From NCBI GenBank assembly GCA_017521105.1, contig JAFXDY010000123.1:1-50322 (forward strand): a DNA stretch of 50,322 nt, read 5' to 3'. A program made the translations under genes and the position numbers. Positions 26,196-34,876 of the stretch are shown here, piece by piece (positions within the stretch are counted from its first letter, which is position 1; each line of letters begins with the position of its first letter). Source of the DNA: Treponema sp. GTDB lineage: Bacteria; Spirochaetota; Spirochaetia; Treponematales; Treponemataceae. Under the pieces are notes generated by a model. The model did not search any database and was not told where the DNA came from. It saw nothing but the letters and a program-made list of their open reading frames with translations.

Positions 26196-28103
26196 TTATT
26201 TAATTGTATTGTTTTTAGAGTTACTAATTAAACGCAAAATGTAAAGTGCTACGTATTCTTGTAAAGCCTTTTGGTCTTTGATTTTTTGCATATTTGGAGT
26301 ACGACAAAGTGCTTCGGCAAGATTAAGTATTCTTTCTTTTGTAAACGATGCAGAAGAAAGGGTTTTTGCAACACGTCTTGTATAATCTCTAATTAAAGAA
26401 TTTACATCTTCTGTAAGATTGTTGTAAGCTTCTTTAGAAATCATCATATTCCATTGTTTTACAAGGAAGTTTAATTCTCTGTCTATTGTAGAACCTTCTG
26501 GTACAAAGTCTTTTGTAACTTCAATTGCTTGGTCTGCAAGTGCAATTTGTTTTTTTTCAGAATTTGATTTGTGGGCTTCTGTTTTTGATTCTTCTGAAAG
26601 TTGATTAATAGTTTTCTTTTTGTTTTTGTTTATTTTTGCTCTGTTTGTAAAGAATCCAATTATCCAAGAAATAATTGGAATTGTATAAATAAACGGCAAT
26701 TTTGCTTTTGCATTTGTTAAAATTTTTGAATTTTTTAACATTAACAATTCGCTATATGGTAATAATTGTCCGTTTACGAATAACTGAAAATTTGCTGTTT
26801 CTTCTGTTTGTTTTTCGTATGCTAAAAGAGTCATAAAATTGGCATTTAACAAAGAATATAAAACAGGAGAGTTTTCTTTTACCAAAGATTCAAGACATAA
26901 TTCAAATTCTTTTGGATCATTCATTTCTGGTAATTTTTCATAGTTAATTAATGAATCAAACCAACGGTTTTCTAATGTTTCTGCAATTGAATCGTGGGCT
27001 TCGTTACAAAGTCTTACAACTAAAGGAATAACTTTTGATTTGTAAACGTAATATCTTGTTCCAGATTCTACTTTAAAAATTAAAAGATTTGGAAGTTCGT
27101 TTTCGGCACAATCTGTAGTTAATGTTTGAAGCAATTCTTTTAAATCTTCATCAGAATATCTGCCATATAAAAGTCTTCCATTTTGGTCTTGAAATTTTAA
27201 GATTTGATTCATTGAATAAAAATATGGTGATTTTGCCAAAGATGTTTGAAGTTCTTTTAAAGCTTCTTGTTTTTTTTGTTCTTCTTGATTTTTGTGTTTT
27301 AAATATACTGAACGATGCTCACAAATTTGAATTGCTTGCAAAATATTAATATCATCAATTGTTTTGTCTTGAATTTTTTCAAAGTCTTGTCTGATTAAAT
27401 ATAGCAATTGGTTCCAAAGATAGTATGTGTCGCCTTCAGAGAATGTAAATAATTTGTGTTCGTTGGCATCAACAAAATCTTTGAAGAAATTTTTAATGCT
27501 AAGTTCTTTTGTTGGATTTGAACCTCTAAGTTTTTTTAAGAAATAATCATGAAATTCATCTTTTTTAAGAATTTTTTTGATTTTTTTCTGTGCAATTTCA
27601 ATTAAAACTTCAATTGGAACACAAGCTGGTAACAAAAGCGAAGGAATTTCTCTGTCAAAATCTATTATGTACAATAATGGAGATTTTGGAGTTGGGTGTT
27701 CAATTAAATTTACAATATAGTTTTGTGCATATTTGTGTTCTAATGCATTTAACGGAAACAATTTTGGTAAATCATTTACTAATGGGAATAAAACAGATTC
27801 TCTTGTTAAACATTCTTTGTATTTTTCTGCATATTTTACTGAAAAATATGAAATGCAAACAATTACTTTTTTGTTATGTTGTTGAGTTATTGCTACTAAA
27901 TGTTTGTCTGCAAGACCTTGTAATTCTGCAGAAACTGTTTGTGTTGGGTCTCCCAAATATTTTACAAGTTCACTTTCTTCTTCAATATGTTTTTCTGCAT
28001 ATTTTTTTATGTATGCACAAAATTCTTTGAAGTCTATAAAAGGTGTTTTTGCCTTTTCCGCATAGTATCTGATTATTGAACTTAAATTTGCCGATGTTGC
28101 CAT
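26196..28103 (-). CDS. Hypothetical 635-aa protein with one hydrophobic segment
   Basis: I do not recognise a family. The protein is mostly helical and Lys/Glu/Leu-rich. It has a single strongly hydrophobic stretch at about residues 480-497 (LPFIYTIPIISWIIGFF) followed by a very basic run (NRAKINKNKKK). A membrane anchor is possible. The C-terminal ~90 residues look like a helical bundle. AGGAAA precedes the ATG. It is 138 nt downstream of the ssb start in the same direction and divergent from hisC. The length and clean frame make it a real gene. Confidence 0.75.
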   Translation of the reverse strand: MATSANLSSIIRYYAEKAKTPFIDFKEFCAYIKKYAEKHIEEESELVKYLGDPTQTVSAELQGLADKHLVAITQQHNKKVIVCISYFSVKYAEKYKECLTRESVLFPLVNDLPKLFPLNALEHKYAQNYIVNLIEHPTPKSPLLYIIDFDREIPSLLLPACVPIEVLIEIAQKKIKKILKKDEFHDYFLKKLRGSNPTKELSIKNFFKDFVDANEHKLFTFSEGDTYYLWNQLLYLIRQDFEKIQDKTIDDINILQAIQICEHRSVYLKHKNQEEQKKQEALKELQTSLAKSPYFYSMNQILKFQDQNGRLLYGRYSDEDLKELLQTLTTDCAENELPNLLIFKVESGTRYYVYKSKVIPLVVRLCNEAHDSIAETLENRWFDSLINYEKLPEMNDPKEFELCLESLVKENSPVLYSLLNANFMTLLAYEKQTEETANFQLFVNGQLLPYSELLMLKNSKILTNAKAKLPFIYTIPIISWIIGFFTNRAKINKNKKKTINQLSEESKTEAHKSNSEKKQIALADQAIEVTKDFVPEGSTIDRELNFLVKQWNMMISKEAYNNLTEDVNSLIRDYTRRVAKTLSSASFTKERILNLAEALCRTPNMQKIKDQKALQEYVALYILRLISNSKNNTIK

Positions 28104-28177
28104 ATTATTTCCTATTATATATTTTACATTATCGGACAGGATTCAACAAGGATTAATTAATTAAGTTTTAAAATTAA

Positions 28178-28206
28178 TTGAAATATTGGCGTTAAAATCA
28201 TAAAAT
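28178..28206 (+). promoter_or_regulatory. hisC promoter placed against the start codon
   Basis: TTGAAA (28178-28183) and TAAAAT (28201-28206) are spaced exactly 17 bp. Only six bases separate the -10 box from the hisC ATG, so the transcript would begin at or very near the start codon. The AGAAG between them is a poor ribosome binding site. Confidence 0.5.
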
Positions 28207-28212
28207 AGAAGT

Positions 28213-29394
28213 ATGTTAGTATCTAGTAGAATTAAAAATTTAAGTCCTTATGTTCCTGGTGAACAACCAAATGACAGAGTTTACATTAAATTAAATGCAA
28301 ATGAAAATCCTTATCCTCCAAGCAAAAATGTTGCAAAGAGTGTTATTAAATTTATAAAAAAGCATCCAGAAAAGATGGGATTATATCCTGATCCAGATTC
28401 TGTAAAGTTAAACGAAGCAATTGCTAATATGCTTAACCAAAGTGGTGGTGTTCTTTGTAATGCAAAAGTGGAAGGAAAAAAAGTGAGTCCTGCAGAAAAT
28501 GATAAAATTCCTTTTACTGTTACTTCTGATATGATTTACAGCGGAAACGGAAGTGACGAAGTTTTATCTTTTATTTTTTACGCTTTTTTTGATTCAAGTA
28601 AAAAATTTGTTATGCCAGAATTTACTTATAGTTTTTATCCTGTTTATGCTGGTTATTACAATATTCCAATGGATTTAGTTCCTTTAAAAGATGACTGGTC
28701 TTTGGATGTAGATAAAATGCTTGAAAATGCAAAAAATGATGATGGTGGAATTATTTTTGCAAATCCAAATGCACCAACTGCTTTGGCTTTGAGCAGAGAA
28801 GAAGTTAGACAAATGCTTGAAAAAGCAAATAAAGATGAAATTTTTATTGTTGATGAAGCTTATGTTGATTTTGGTGGAGAATCTTGTATTCCACTTTTAA
28901 AAGATTATAAAAATTTGATTATTGTTAGAACTTTTAGTAAAAGTTTGTGTGGTGCAGGGCAGCGATTAGGTTATATTGTTGCGAATCCTGAAATTATTAA
29001 AACTGTTTTTACTGTAAAAAATTGTGTGAATCACTTTCCAATTGATGCAATAAATCAAACTGCTGGAATTGCTGCTTGTAATGATGTGGCTTATTATGTG
29101 GAAACTTCTAAAAAAGTTGTGGAAGAAAGAGAAAAATTTTATAACTTTTTGGTGGAAAATGGTTTTTATGTTACAAAGAGTAAAACAAACTTTTTGTTTG
29201 CAAAGCATCCTTCAATTTCTGGTGATGTGATTTACAAAAAGATAAAAGAAGAAGGCATTTTGATTCGTCATTTTGCCACAAAAGGAATTGATGATTTTGT
29301 TCGTATTTCCATTGGAACAAAAGAACAAATGGATGCTTTGAAAAAAGCGTTTGAAAAAATTCTGAATTCAGAATTGATGTCGGTGAAGGTGTAG
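28213..29394 (+). CDS. hisC: Histidinol-phosphate aminotransferase HisC
   Basis: This 393-aa fold-type I PLP enzyme converts imidazole acetol phosphate to histidinol phosphate. The N-terminal LNANENPYPPS, the FANPNAPTALALS block, the DEAYVDFGG strand and the PLP-lysine site RTFSKSLCGAGQRLGY (Lys243) identify it. There is a ~20-residue insert near residues 80-100 (NAKVEGKKVSPAENDK) absent from short HisC proteins. The last residues are encoded by an 18-bp palindrome that recurs elsewhere in the window. It is not in a his operon here, and some related enzymes use aromatic amino acids, so specificity is probable rather than certain. Confidence 0.87.
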   Translation: MLVSSRIKNLSPYVPGEQPNDRVYIKLNANENPYPPSKNVAKSVIKFIKKHPEKMGLYPDPDSVKLNEAIANMLNQSGGVLCNAKVEGKKVSPAENDKIPFTVTSDMIYSGNGSDEVLSFIFYAFFDSSKKFVMPEFTYSFYPVYAGYYNIPMDLVPLKDDWSLDVDKMLENAKNDDGGIIFANPNAPTALALSREEVRQMLEKANKDEIFIVDEAYVDFGGESCIPLLKDYKNLIIVRTFSKSLCGAGQRLGYIVANPEIIKTVFTVKNCVNHFPIDAINQTAGIAACNDVAYYVETSKKVVEEREKFYNFLVENGFYVTKSKTNFLFAKHPSISGDVIYKKIKEEGILIRHFATKGIDDFVRISIGTKEQMDALKKAFEKILNSELMSVKV

Positions 29395-29427
29395 TCTAAA
29401 AGTGGACGTTTGTTGTCCGACATCTCC

Positions 29428-29583
29428 AGTTTTGCGTTGCAAAACTGATGCTGTGGGATGGGAAGTAGAAGATTTGGGATGTCGGTGAAGAATGCCTTGC
29501 TTTGTCATTGCGAGGAGCAAAGCGACGTGGCAATCTAGAAAGTGGATTGCCTCGATTTTCTGAACGAAAATCTCGCAATGACA
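29428..29583. repeat. Dispersed palindromes including the TGTCATTGCGAG type
   Basis: AGTTTTGC/GCAAAACT forms a hairpin at 29428-29446. A larger unit follows with perfect 12-bp terminal inverted repeats: TGTCATTGCGAG (29503-29514) and CTCGCAATGACA (29572-29583). Inside it are GGCAATC/GATTGCC (29529-29551) and GATTTTC/GAAAATC (29554-29572). This TGTCATTGCGAG...GGCAATC unit resembles interspersed palindromes known from several unrelated bacteria. Confidence 0.7.
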
Positions 29584-29586
29584 GGC

Positions 29587-29745
29587 AATTCTTAATTCTG
29601 CATTAAGAATGCGGCAGGGATTGGAGCAGCGCCGAAGGCGTTCGCCAGAGTAAGCAAGCGTTCAGCTTGCGGCTGGCGAATGGAGCGAAAGCGGAACTGC
29701 GCAAAGCCCGATGGAACTGAAAGTTCCAGCCGCCCGTAAAATAAA
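29587..29745. repeat. GC-rich imperfect-palindrome intergenic repeat, copy C
   Basis: The segment starts with an 18-nt AATTCTTAATTCTGCATT unit and then turns GC-rich. From 29650 it matches copy A at 3462: GTAAGCAAGC, then GCTTGCGGC, then GGAGCGAAAGCGGAACTG. It ends with a TGGAACT/AGTTCCA hairpin (29712-29728). With the palindromes before it, this accounts for the whole gap 29395-29759; no gene is seen there. Confidence 0.62.
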
Positions 29746-29759
29746 AAAAAGAGGATTGT

Positions 29760-30455
29760 ATGAAGTTATTGGTGATTAGCGATTTGCACGCTCATAATGA
29801 TGTTTTGGATAAAATGGATGCTCAGTTTAAAGAGGCTGATGGGGTTTTGTTTGCTGGTGATTTTGCGGAATGTTTTAAGCCAGAAACTGGAGAAGAAGCA
29901 TTAAAACTTTTGTGTAAAAAGCATGATGCAATTTTTGCGGTTTTGGGAAACTGTGATAATGAAGATTTTTTGGAAGATTTGGAAGCTCAGGATGTTTGTG
30001 TTGAAAAATCTTTGGCATTTTTTGATGGACTTGCTGTTGCGGGAAGTGGTGGCGGAACTGTTTTTACTGGAAAAACTGAATTTGAACGTTCGGAAGATGA
30101 TATTTTAAGTGATTTTGATATTGTAAAAAATTCTATTGAGCAGTCTGGGGACAATTCTTTGTGGCAAAGTTTGATTTTGATTAGTCATAATCCTCCTCTT
30201 GCGCAAAAAGTTGATTCTTTTGATGGGGTAAATCACGCGGGAAGTACAAAATTTGCTGATTTTATTAAAGAAAATAAACCTTTGGCTGTTGTTTGCGGGC
30301 ATATTCACGAAGGTCGTGGAATTGAATCTATTGGGGAAACTGTGGTAATTAATCCTGGTAGCCTTGGTGAAAATGGTTTTTATGCTTGGCTTGAAGTTGA
30401 AAAAGCTGGCGAAAATTGGAAAGTTGTAAATGCTGAATTGTGCGAAATTAAATAG
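29760..30455 (+). CDS. YfcE-like metallophosphoesterase
   Basis: This 231-aa calcineurin-like phosphoesterase has the metal motifs in order: ISDLHAHND, FAGDFAE, LGNCDNEDF, ISHNPPLAQ and CGHIHEGRG, followed by VINPGSLGENGF. This short form is typical of YfcE/MJ0936-type phosphodiesterases, which act on small or artificial diesters in vitro and whose natural substrate is mostly unknown. AGAGGA precedes the ATG. It sits 22 nt before the SUMF1-like gene and is probably co-transcribed with it. Confidence 0.88.
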   Translation: MKLLVISDLHAHNDVLDKMDAQFKEADGVLFAGDFAECFKPETGEEALKLLCKKHDAIFAVLGNCDNEDFLEDLEAQDVCVEKSLAFFDGLAVAGSGGGTVFTGKTEFERSEDDILSDFDIVKNSIEQSGDNSLWQSLILISHNPPLAQKVDSFDGVNHAGSTKFADFIKENKPLAVVCGHIHEGRGIESIGETVVINPGSLGENGFYAWLEVEKAGENWKVVNAELCEIK

Positions 30456-30477
30456 ATTTATTTTTTGAGGTTTTTTT

Positions 30478-31422
30478 ATGAAAAGAAAATTGATTGCAAA
30501 AGTTTTTGTTTTTATTTTTTTGTTTTTTTCTGGAAAAGTTTTTGCTGAAGAAAAAATTGCTCATTTGAGTTTTGTTTCTTTTAGAAATAATTTGAATTTT
30601 ACTTTGGGGCAAGATTCTCAGGTGAATGCTGTTGAACGAAATTTAAAACCTTTTGCAATTAATAAATTTGAAACTACTTATGGCCTTTGGTATCAGGTAA
30701 AAGTTAAAGCTGAATCTATGGGATATTATTTTGCTAATCCTGGTCAGCCTGGTTCGGAAGGGCGTCGTGGTGAAAAAATCTCGGAAGAAAATAAATATTT
30801 GCCAGTTTCTATGATTACTTGGTATGATGCTATTGTTTGGTGTAATGCTTTAAGTGAAATTCGGGGAAAAGAGCCTTGTTATAAATATGAAAATGAGGTT
30901 TTGCGTGATTCTTCGGCTTCGGCAGAATGTGATTTGGCTGTTTGTGATTTTTCTGCTAATGGATATAGGCTTCCTAGTGAAAGTGAATGGGAATTTGCGG
31001 CAAGAAAAACTAAATCTGGAATGCAAGCTGGGGACGAGGTGAGTGGTGTTGTTGCTTCTGGTTTGGAATGGAATCTTTTTGCTTGGTATAGTGAAAATTG
31101 TGCAGAAGCTAGAATTGTTGGCACTGCGGGAGTTCCATTTTTGCCTGGTGAAGAAGTGATGCCAGGTTCTGGTAATGCAAATGCAGCGGGCATTTTTGAT
31201 ATGAGTGGAAATCTTTTGGAATTTTGCTGGGATTGGTTTGAAGCTTATAAAAAAGATTCTGTTTATGGGCCTGCAATTGGTTTTGAACGGGTGAGCCGCG
31301 GTGGAAGTTGGTCTCCTTACACACCATTTTTGTATGCCGGTGACCGTTATTCCTACGACCCAAATGAATGCTATAATTATATGGGATTTAGAATAGCATG
31401 TAGTTTGGAAATTCAGAATTAA
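30478..31422 (+). CDS. Secreted SUMF1/FGE-fold protein, probably non-catalytic
   Basis: This 314-aa exported protein has a signal peptide ending KVFA. It then has the C-lectin-like FGE-sulfatase fold: INKFETTYGLWYQV, LPVSMITWYDAIVWCNALS, GYRLPSESEWEFAAR, GIFDMSGNLLEFCWDWF and RVSRGGSWSPY near the end. True formylglycine-generating enzymes have a Cys pair just after RGGS; here that stretch reads SPYTPFLYAGDRYSYD with no Cys. It is therefore more likely a structural or binding relative. GAGG precedes the ATG. The stop codon lies inside an AATTC-type repeat. Confidence 0.88.
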   Translation: MKRKLIAKVFVFIFLFFSGKVFAEEKIAHLSFVSFRNNLNFTLGQDSQVNAVERNLKPFAINKFETTYGLWYQVKVKAESMGYYFANPGQPGSEGRRGEKISEENKYLPVSMITWYDAIVWCNALSEIRGKEPCYKYENEVLRDSSASAECDLAVCDFSANGYRLPSESEWEFAARKTKSGMQAGDEVSGVVASGLEWNLFAWYSENCAEARIVGTAGVPFLPGEEVMPGSGNANAAGIFDMSGNLLEFCWDWFEAYKKDSVYGPAIGFERVSRGGSWSPYTPFLYAGDRYSYDPNECYNYMGFRIACSLEIQN

Positions 31423-31427
31423 GAATT
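31410..31427. repeat. AATTCAGAATTAAGAATT dispersed repeat at a gene end
   Basis: This 18-mer is the reverse complement, with one mismatch, of 29587-29604 (AATTCTTAATTCTGCATT). It also resembles the perfect palindrome AATTCTGAATTCAGAATT at 29358-29375 inside hisC. Here it encodes the last residues and stop of the SUMF1-like protein. Confidence 0.5.
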
Positions 31428-31461
31428 AAGAGACGACCGGGAGTTTCCAAAAGAAAAAATA

Positions 31462-32511
31462 TTATTTTAATTTCTTTTCTTGTTTTTTGATTCTGCGTTT
31501 TTCGGCTTTTACAGAGCGTCTTTGTTTTTTTGTGAGTTTGCGAGCCGATTTTCTTGCGTGGATTTTTTCTTTGTTGAAGTTTAAAAGTAGTGAACACAAG
31601 AATACTGAAATCAAACATAAAACTGTGGCGATTATTACTGGAATGTAACCTGGTAAGTTTTCAAATGGTAATTTGTAGTTCATTCCAAAGAAACTTGTTA
31701 CAAATGTTGGAGCCATCATTACAAGGTTGATTATTGCCAATTTCTTCATTACGTTGTTCAAGTTGTTTGAAGTAACCGAAGAAAATGCGTCCATTACGCC
31801 AAATAAAATGTTTGAGTATGTGTCTGCCATTTCAATTGCCTGGCGGTTGTCAATTTTTACACCTTCTACAAAATCTAAGTCGTCTTCATCAAACTTAATC
31901 AATTTTGTTGTACGCATTTTTTCTAAAAGCAAAGAATTACTTTTTAATGATGTTGTAAAATATACAAGGGATTTTTCTAATCCTAGCAAGAGCATAATTT
32001 CTTTGTTTTCAATTTCCATGCGCATTTCATTTTGAATGCTTGTAGAGCGGCGGTTGATTTCTTTTAAGTAGCGCAAAAAGTTTAAGTTTGCTCTGTTCAT
32101 AATTTGTACAATAAATGACGGAAAATCTGTTAAGCGAATGTTTCGAACTCTGTTTGCACTAAAATCTTTTATTACTTCGCTGTCTGTCCAACAAATTGTA
32201 ATAATTACTTTTCCTTTAATGATTATGCCAATTGGAACTGTAAAATATGGAGTTTCGGCAGCTGGGTCATAAACTGGAACTCTGACGATTGTTAAAATGT
32301 ATCCGCCTTCACCGTCTTCAATGCGAGAAAGTTCATCTGGGTCAAGAATATCTAAAATGTGATCTTGTTCAATGTTGTATGTTTCTTGCAATTCTGTAGA
32401 TTCATCACGAGTAACATTTCTTGCATCAATCCACAATGGTAGTGATGTGTCAATTTCTGATTTTTTTGTTCGGACAAAAAGTCCTTCAATTTGTTGCCAG
32501 TATGTAATCAT
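31462..32511 (-). CDS. corA: CorA-family magnesium/divalent cation channel
   Basis: This 349-aa protein has a long soluble N-terminal part. Two C-terminal membrane helices follow, and the first ends in the selectivity motif GMN (FFGMNYKLPF), the hallmark of CorA pentameric Mg2+ channels. A strongly basic tail (KSARKLTKKQRRSVKAEKRR) follows the last helix. The length fits. GAGAGGA precedes the ATG. It is convergent with the SUMF1-like gene, with 39 nt between stops. Co2+, Ni2+ or Zn2+ transport by a CorA/ZntB relative cannot be excluded. Confidence 0.92.
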   Translation of the reverse strand: MITYWQQIEGLFVRTKKSEIDTSLPLWIDARNVTRDESTELQETYNIEQDHILDILDPDELSRIEDGEGGYILTIVRVPVYDPAAETPYFTVPIGIIIKGKVIITICWTDSEVIKDFSANRVRNIRLTDFPSFIVQIMNRANLNFLRYLKEINRRSTSIQNEMRMEIENKEIMLLLGLEKSLVYFTTSLKSNSLLLEKMRTTKLIKFDEDDLDFVEGVKIDNRQAIEMADTYSNILFGVMDAFSSVTSNNLNNVMKKLAIINLVMMAPTFVTSFFGMNYKLPFENLPGYIPVIIATVLCLISVFLCSLLLNFNKEKIHARKSARKLTKKQRRSVKAEKRRIKKQEKKLK

Positions 32512-32852
32512 TTTTTTCCTCTCAAACTAAAATTTTTTAGAAAAAAATGTCTCTTGAGCCTGTGAAATTTTGATGATTTTTTTTAGAAGACGAGTTTCAA
32601 GAGGCCATTTTTTGTGATTAAAAAATAACTGGGATAACTGGATCCACCTTCCATAATTGGCCTCCTAAATTAAGATTTTGTTCATTCTGAACGTTTTTTT
32701 ACTAAAACTATTGGTAGTTTATCATAAATTACATAAAAAATCAAAAAAAGTGAAAAAAAAATTAAAAATTTTTAAACGAAATTGCAGTTTTTTTAACGTT
32801 TTTTTTAATTGTATATATGAACGGTTTTTAATAAAAGTTGCAAGGAGTTTGA
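32512..32852. other. AT-rich divergent gap before the type II secretion operon
   Basis: This stretch separates corA from gspD and must hold the promoter of the secretion operon. It contains a loose CTCTTGA/TCAAGAG inverted pair (32551-32557 with 32597-32603) and a perfect palindrome TTAAAAATTTTTAA (32762-32775). A TATATA at 32812-32817 could be a -10 box, but no -35 fits. A 63-codon frame here overlaps gspD and is not believed. Confidence 0.4.
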
Positions 32853-34865
32853 ATGAAAAAGAAGAATAGTTGCTTTTGCTTTTTCCTGTTTTTTTTGGGG
32901 ATTTTGTGGGGGCAAAATCAGAAGTACAGTTGGGATTTTTCTGATTGCGATATTAAAGACATTTTGTTTGCTGTTTCTTTAGATACAGGAATTTCAATTG
33001 TGGCTGATGACACTGTTAGCGGTACTGGAAGTTTTAGATTTGTGGGAAATGATTTTGAAGTTGGCTTTGATACTTTTATGAATAGTTCCAGACTTTATGT
33101 AAACAAAAATGATGATTTTTGGGTTGTTAGTAAATGTAAAATTACAGAATCTGAAAATGGATTTTCTCTTGATGCCTATGATTTAACTCCATTTCAAATT
33201 TTAGAAAAATTATCAAAAGTGTTAAAAAATCCTATTACTTATGATTCTTTGCCTTCAAATGTTTTGAATATTCACTTTAAAGATTTATCTGAAGAAAAAT
33301 TGCTAGAAAAACTTTGTATGTATTTTTCTGGATATGAAGTTTTAAAAAAGGATAATGGGTTTCATTTTGCTAAGAAAAAAAATTCTTCTAGAGATTTTGA
33401 TTTTGCTTCTTCAGATATTAAGTTTGAACTTGTTGAAAATAATAAAATTTTGGTAGATATAAAAAATGCAAATTTTTCGGATGTGATAAATAGTTTTTTT
33501 GATTTTGTGAACAAAGATTGTTTTGATGATTTTGAAAAAAGAAGTTTTGTTAAAAATTTTTGTATTATGACTAGTTCCGAAAACAATATTCAAAGAACTT
33601 CTTTTGTGGCAAACAGTTATAACGATGTTCTAAATAATTTGTGTGCACAAAATGGTTTTGAATGTCTAATTGTGGATGATATTTACTATATTGTCACCAA
33701 TTCTAGAACAAAGGAACAGTTGCTTTCTGAAAAACGGACTTGGAAAAAATATCAACTAAATTATTTAAAAGCCGAAAAATTTGTTTCTTATGTAAACAAA
33801 AAAGTTGGTCAGTTGGAACAGATTGTTTTACCAGATGATTTTTCTGTATTGTTTTTAGTTTCTGAAAATCAGGATTATGAAATAAAAAATCTGATTAATG
33901 ATGTTGATATAAAAAATGAAACTTATCTTCTTACTTTAAAATATATTACACCTCAAGAGTTATTAAAATTTTTGCCACCCAATATTGATAAAAATTCTAT
34001 TTCGGTTGCAGATGATAATTCGTGTATTTATTTTAAGGGAACCGAACAAGCGTATCAAAATGTTTGTAAAGAAATTGCGTTGTGTGATAGACCTGCTCAG
34101 CGTATAAGTTATGATTTATTAATTTTGCAATATGATGAAAGTTCAGAAAACCTTTGGAGTTCAAACATTGGTGTAAATAAACTTTCCCTAGGGGATCGGT
34201 CAAATGCTTCTGTTATGCTTGGAAGCGTAATGAACTTTAACTTAAATGTTGTTTCTGCTTTTGGATTAAATTTTGCTGCAAATCTTCAATCTTCAATTGA
34301 AGAAAATAAAACTCAGGTTTACGCAGATACAACTTTGCACGGTGTTTCTGGGAAGCAAATCAATTTTCAAAATACAAATACTTATAGATACCGAGATAAC
34401 AATATTGATCCAGAAACAGGAAAACCAATTTATTCAGGTGTAACAAGAGAAATTGTTTCGGGAATAAAAATTGATATTTTGGGACGTGTTAGTGGTAACG
34501 GAATGATTACTAGTACTGTTACAGCTTCTGTTACAAGGCAGGGCTTAGATACATCTAGTTCTACAGGAAATCCTCCTCCAACTACAGAAAAAATTGTTAC
34601 TACTGAAGTTTGTGGAAAAAGTGGGGAAGCAGTTGTCCTTAGTGGATTAATTCAAAATGCAGAATCTGATGATGAAAAAAGAGTGCCATTAATTTCGAAA
34701 ATTCCGTTACTTGGAAAGTTATTTAAAAATAAAAACAAATTAAAACAAAATTCTCAAATGGTGATATATCTTGTTCCTCATCTTGAAAATTATGAAAAAG
34801 TTGATGAAGAAGATATTGAGTTGTGGGCTCAAAATCGGTTGGAACAGTTTTTGGAAAACTTATAG
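32853..34865 (+). CDS. gspD: Type II secretion secretin GspD
   Basis: This 670-aa outer-membrane channel protein has a signal peptide, then N0/N1-like periplasmic domains (DFSDCDIKDILFAVSLDTGI at the start). The C-terminal secretin domain runs from about residue 420. The secretin hallmark is at the end: VPLISKIPLLGKLFKN, then SQMVIYLVPHL. There is little after that, so no obvious pilotin-binding S-domain. AAGGAG precedes the ATG. It opens a tightly packed operon with gspE (11 nt away), gspF and gspG. Type IV pilus PilQ is an alternative, but GspG downstream favours type II secretion. Confidence 0.88.
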   Translation: MKKKNSCFCFFLFFLGILWGQNQKYSWDFSDCDIKDILFAVSLDTGISIVADDTVSGTGSFRFVGNDFEVGFDTFMNSSRLYVNKNDDFWVVSKCKITESENGFSLDAYDLTPFQILEKLSKVLKNPITYDSLPSNVLNIHFKDLSEEKLLEKLCMYFSGYEVLKKDNGFHFAKKKNSSRDFDFASSDIKFELVENNKILVDIKNANFSDVINSFFDFVNKDCFDDFEKRSFVKNFCIMTSSENNIQRTSFVANSYNDVLNNLCAQNGFECLIVDDIYYIVTNSRTKEQLLSEKRTWKKYQLNYLKAEKFVSYVNKKVGQLEQIVLPDDFSVLFLVSENQDYEIKNLINDVDIKNETYLLTLKYITPQELLKFLPPNIDKNSISVADDNSCIYFKGTEQAYQNVCKEIALCDRPAQRISYDLLILQYDESSENLWSSNIGVNKLSLGDRSNASVMLGSVMNFNLNVVSAFGLNFAANLQSSIEENKTQVYADTTLHGVSGKQINFQNTNTYRYRDNNIDPETGKPIYSGVTREIVSGIKIDILGRVSGNGMITSTVTASVTRQGLDTSSSTGNPPPTTEKIVTTEVCGKSGEAVVLSGLIQNAESDDEKRVPLISKIPLLGKLFKNKNKLKQNSQMVIYLVPHLENYEKVDEEDIELWAQNRLEQFLENL

Positions 34866-34876
34866 AAGGTGAATTT

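Noticed and set aside
29396-29578. 60-codon minus-strand frame with NPLSRLPRRFAPRNDK
   Set aside because: It is the translation of the TGTCATTGCGAG...GGCAATC palindrome, a repeat that commonly yields false hypothetical proteins.
32678-32869. 63-codon Lys/Phe-rich frame before gspD
   Set aside because: It overlaps the gspD start and its ribosome site, and consists of AT-rich promoter DNA.
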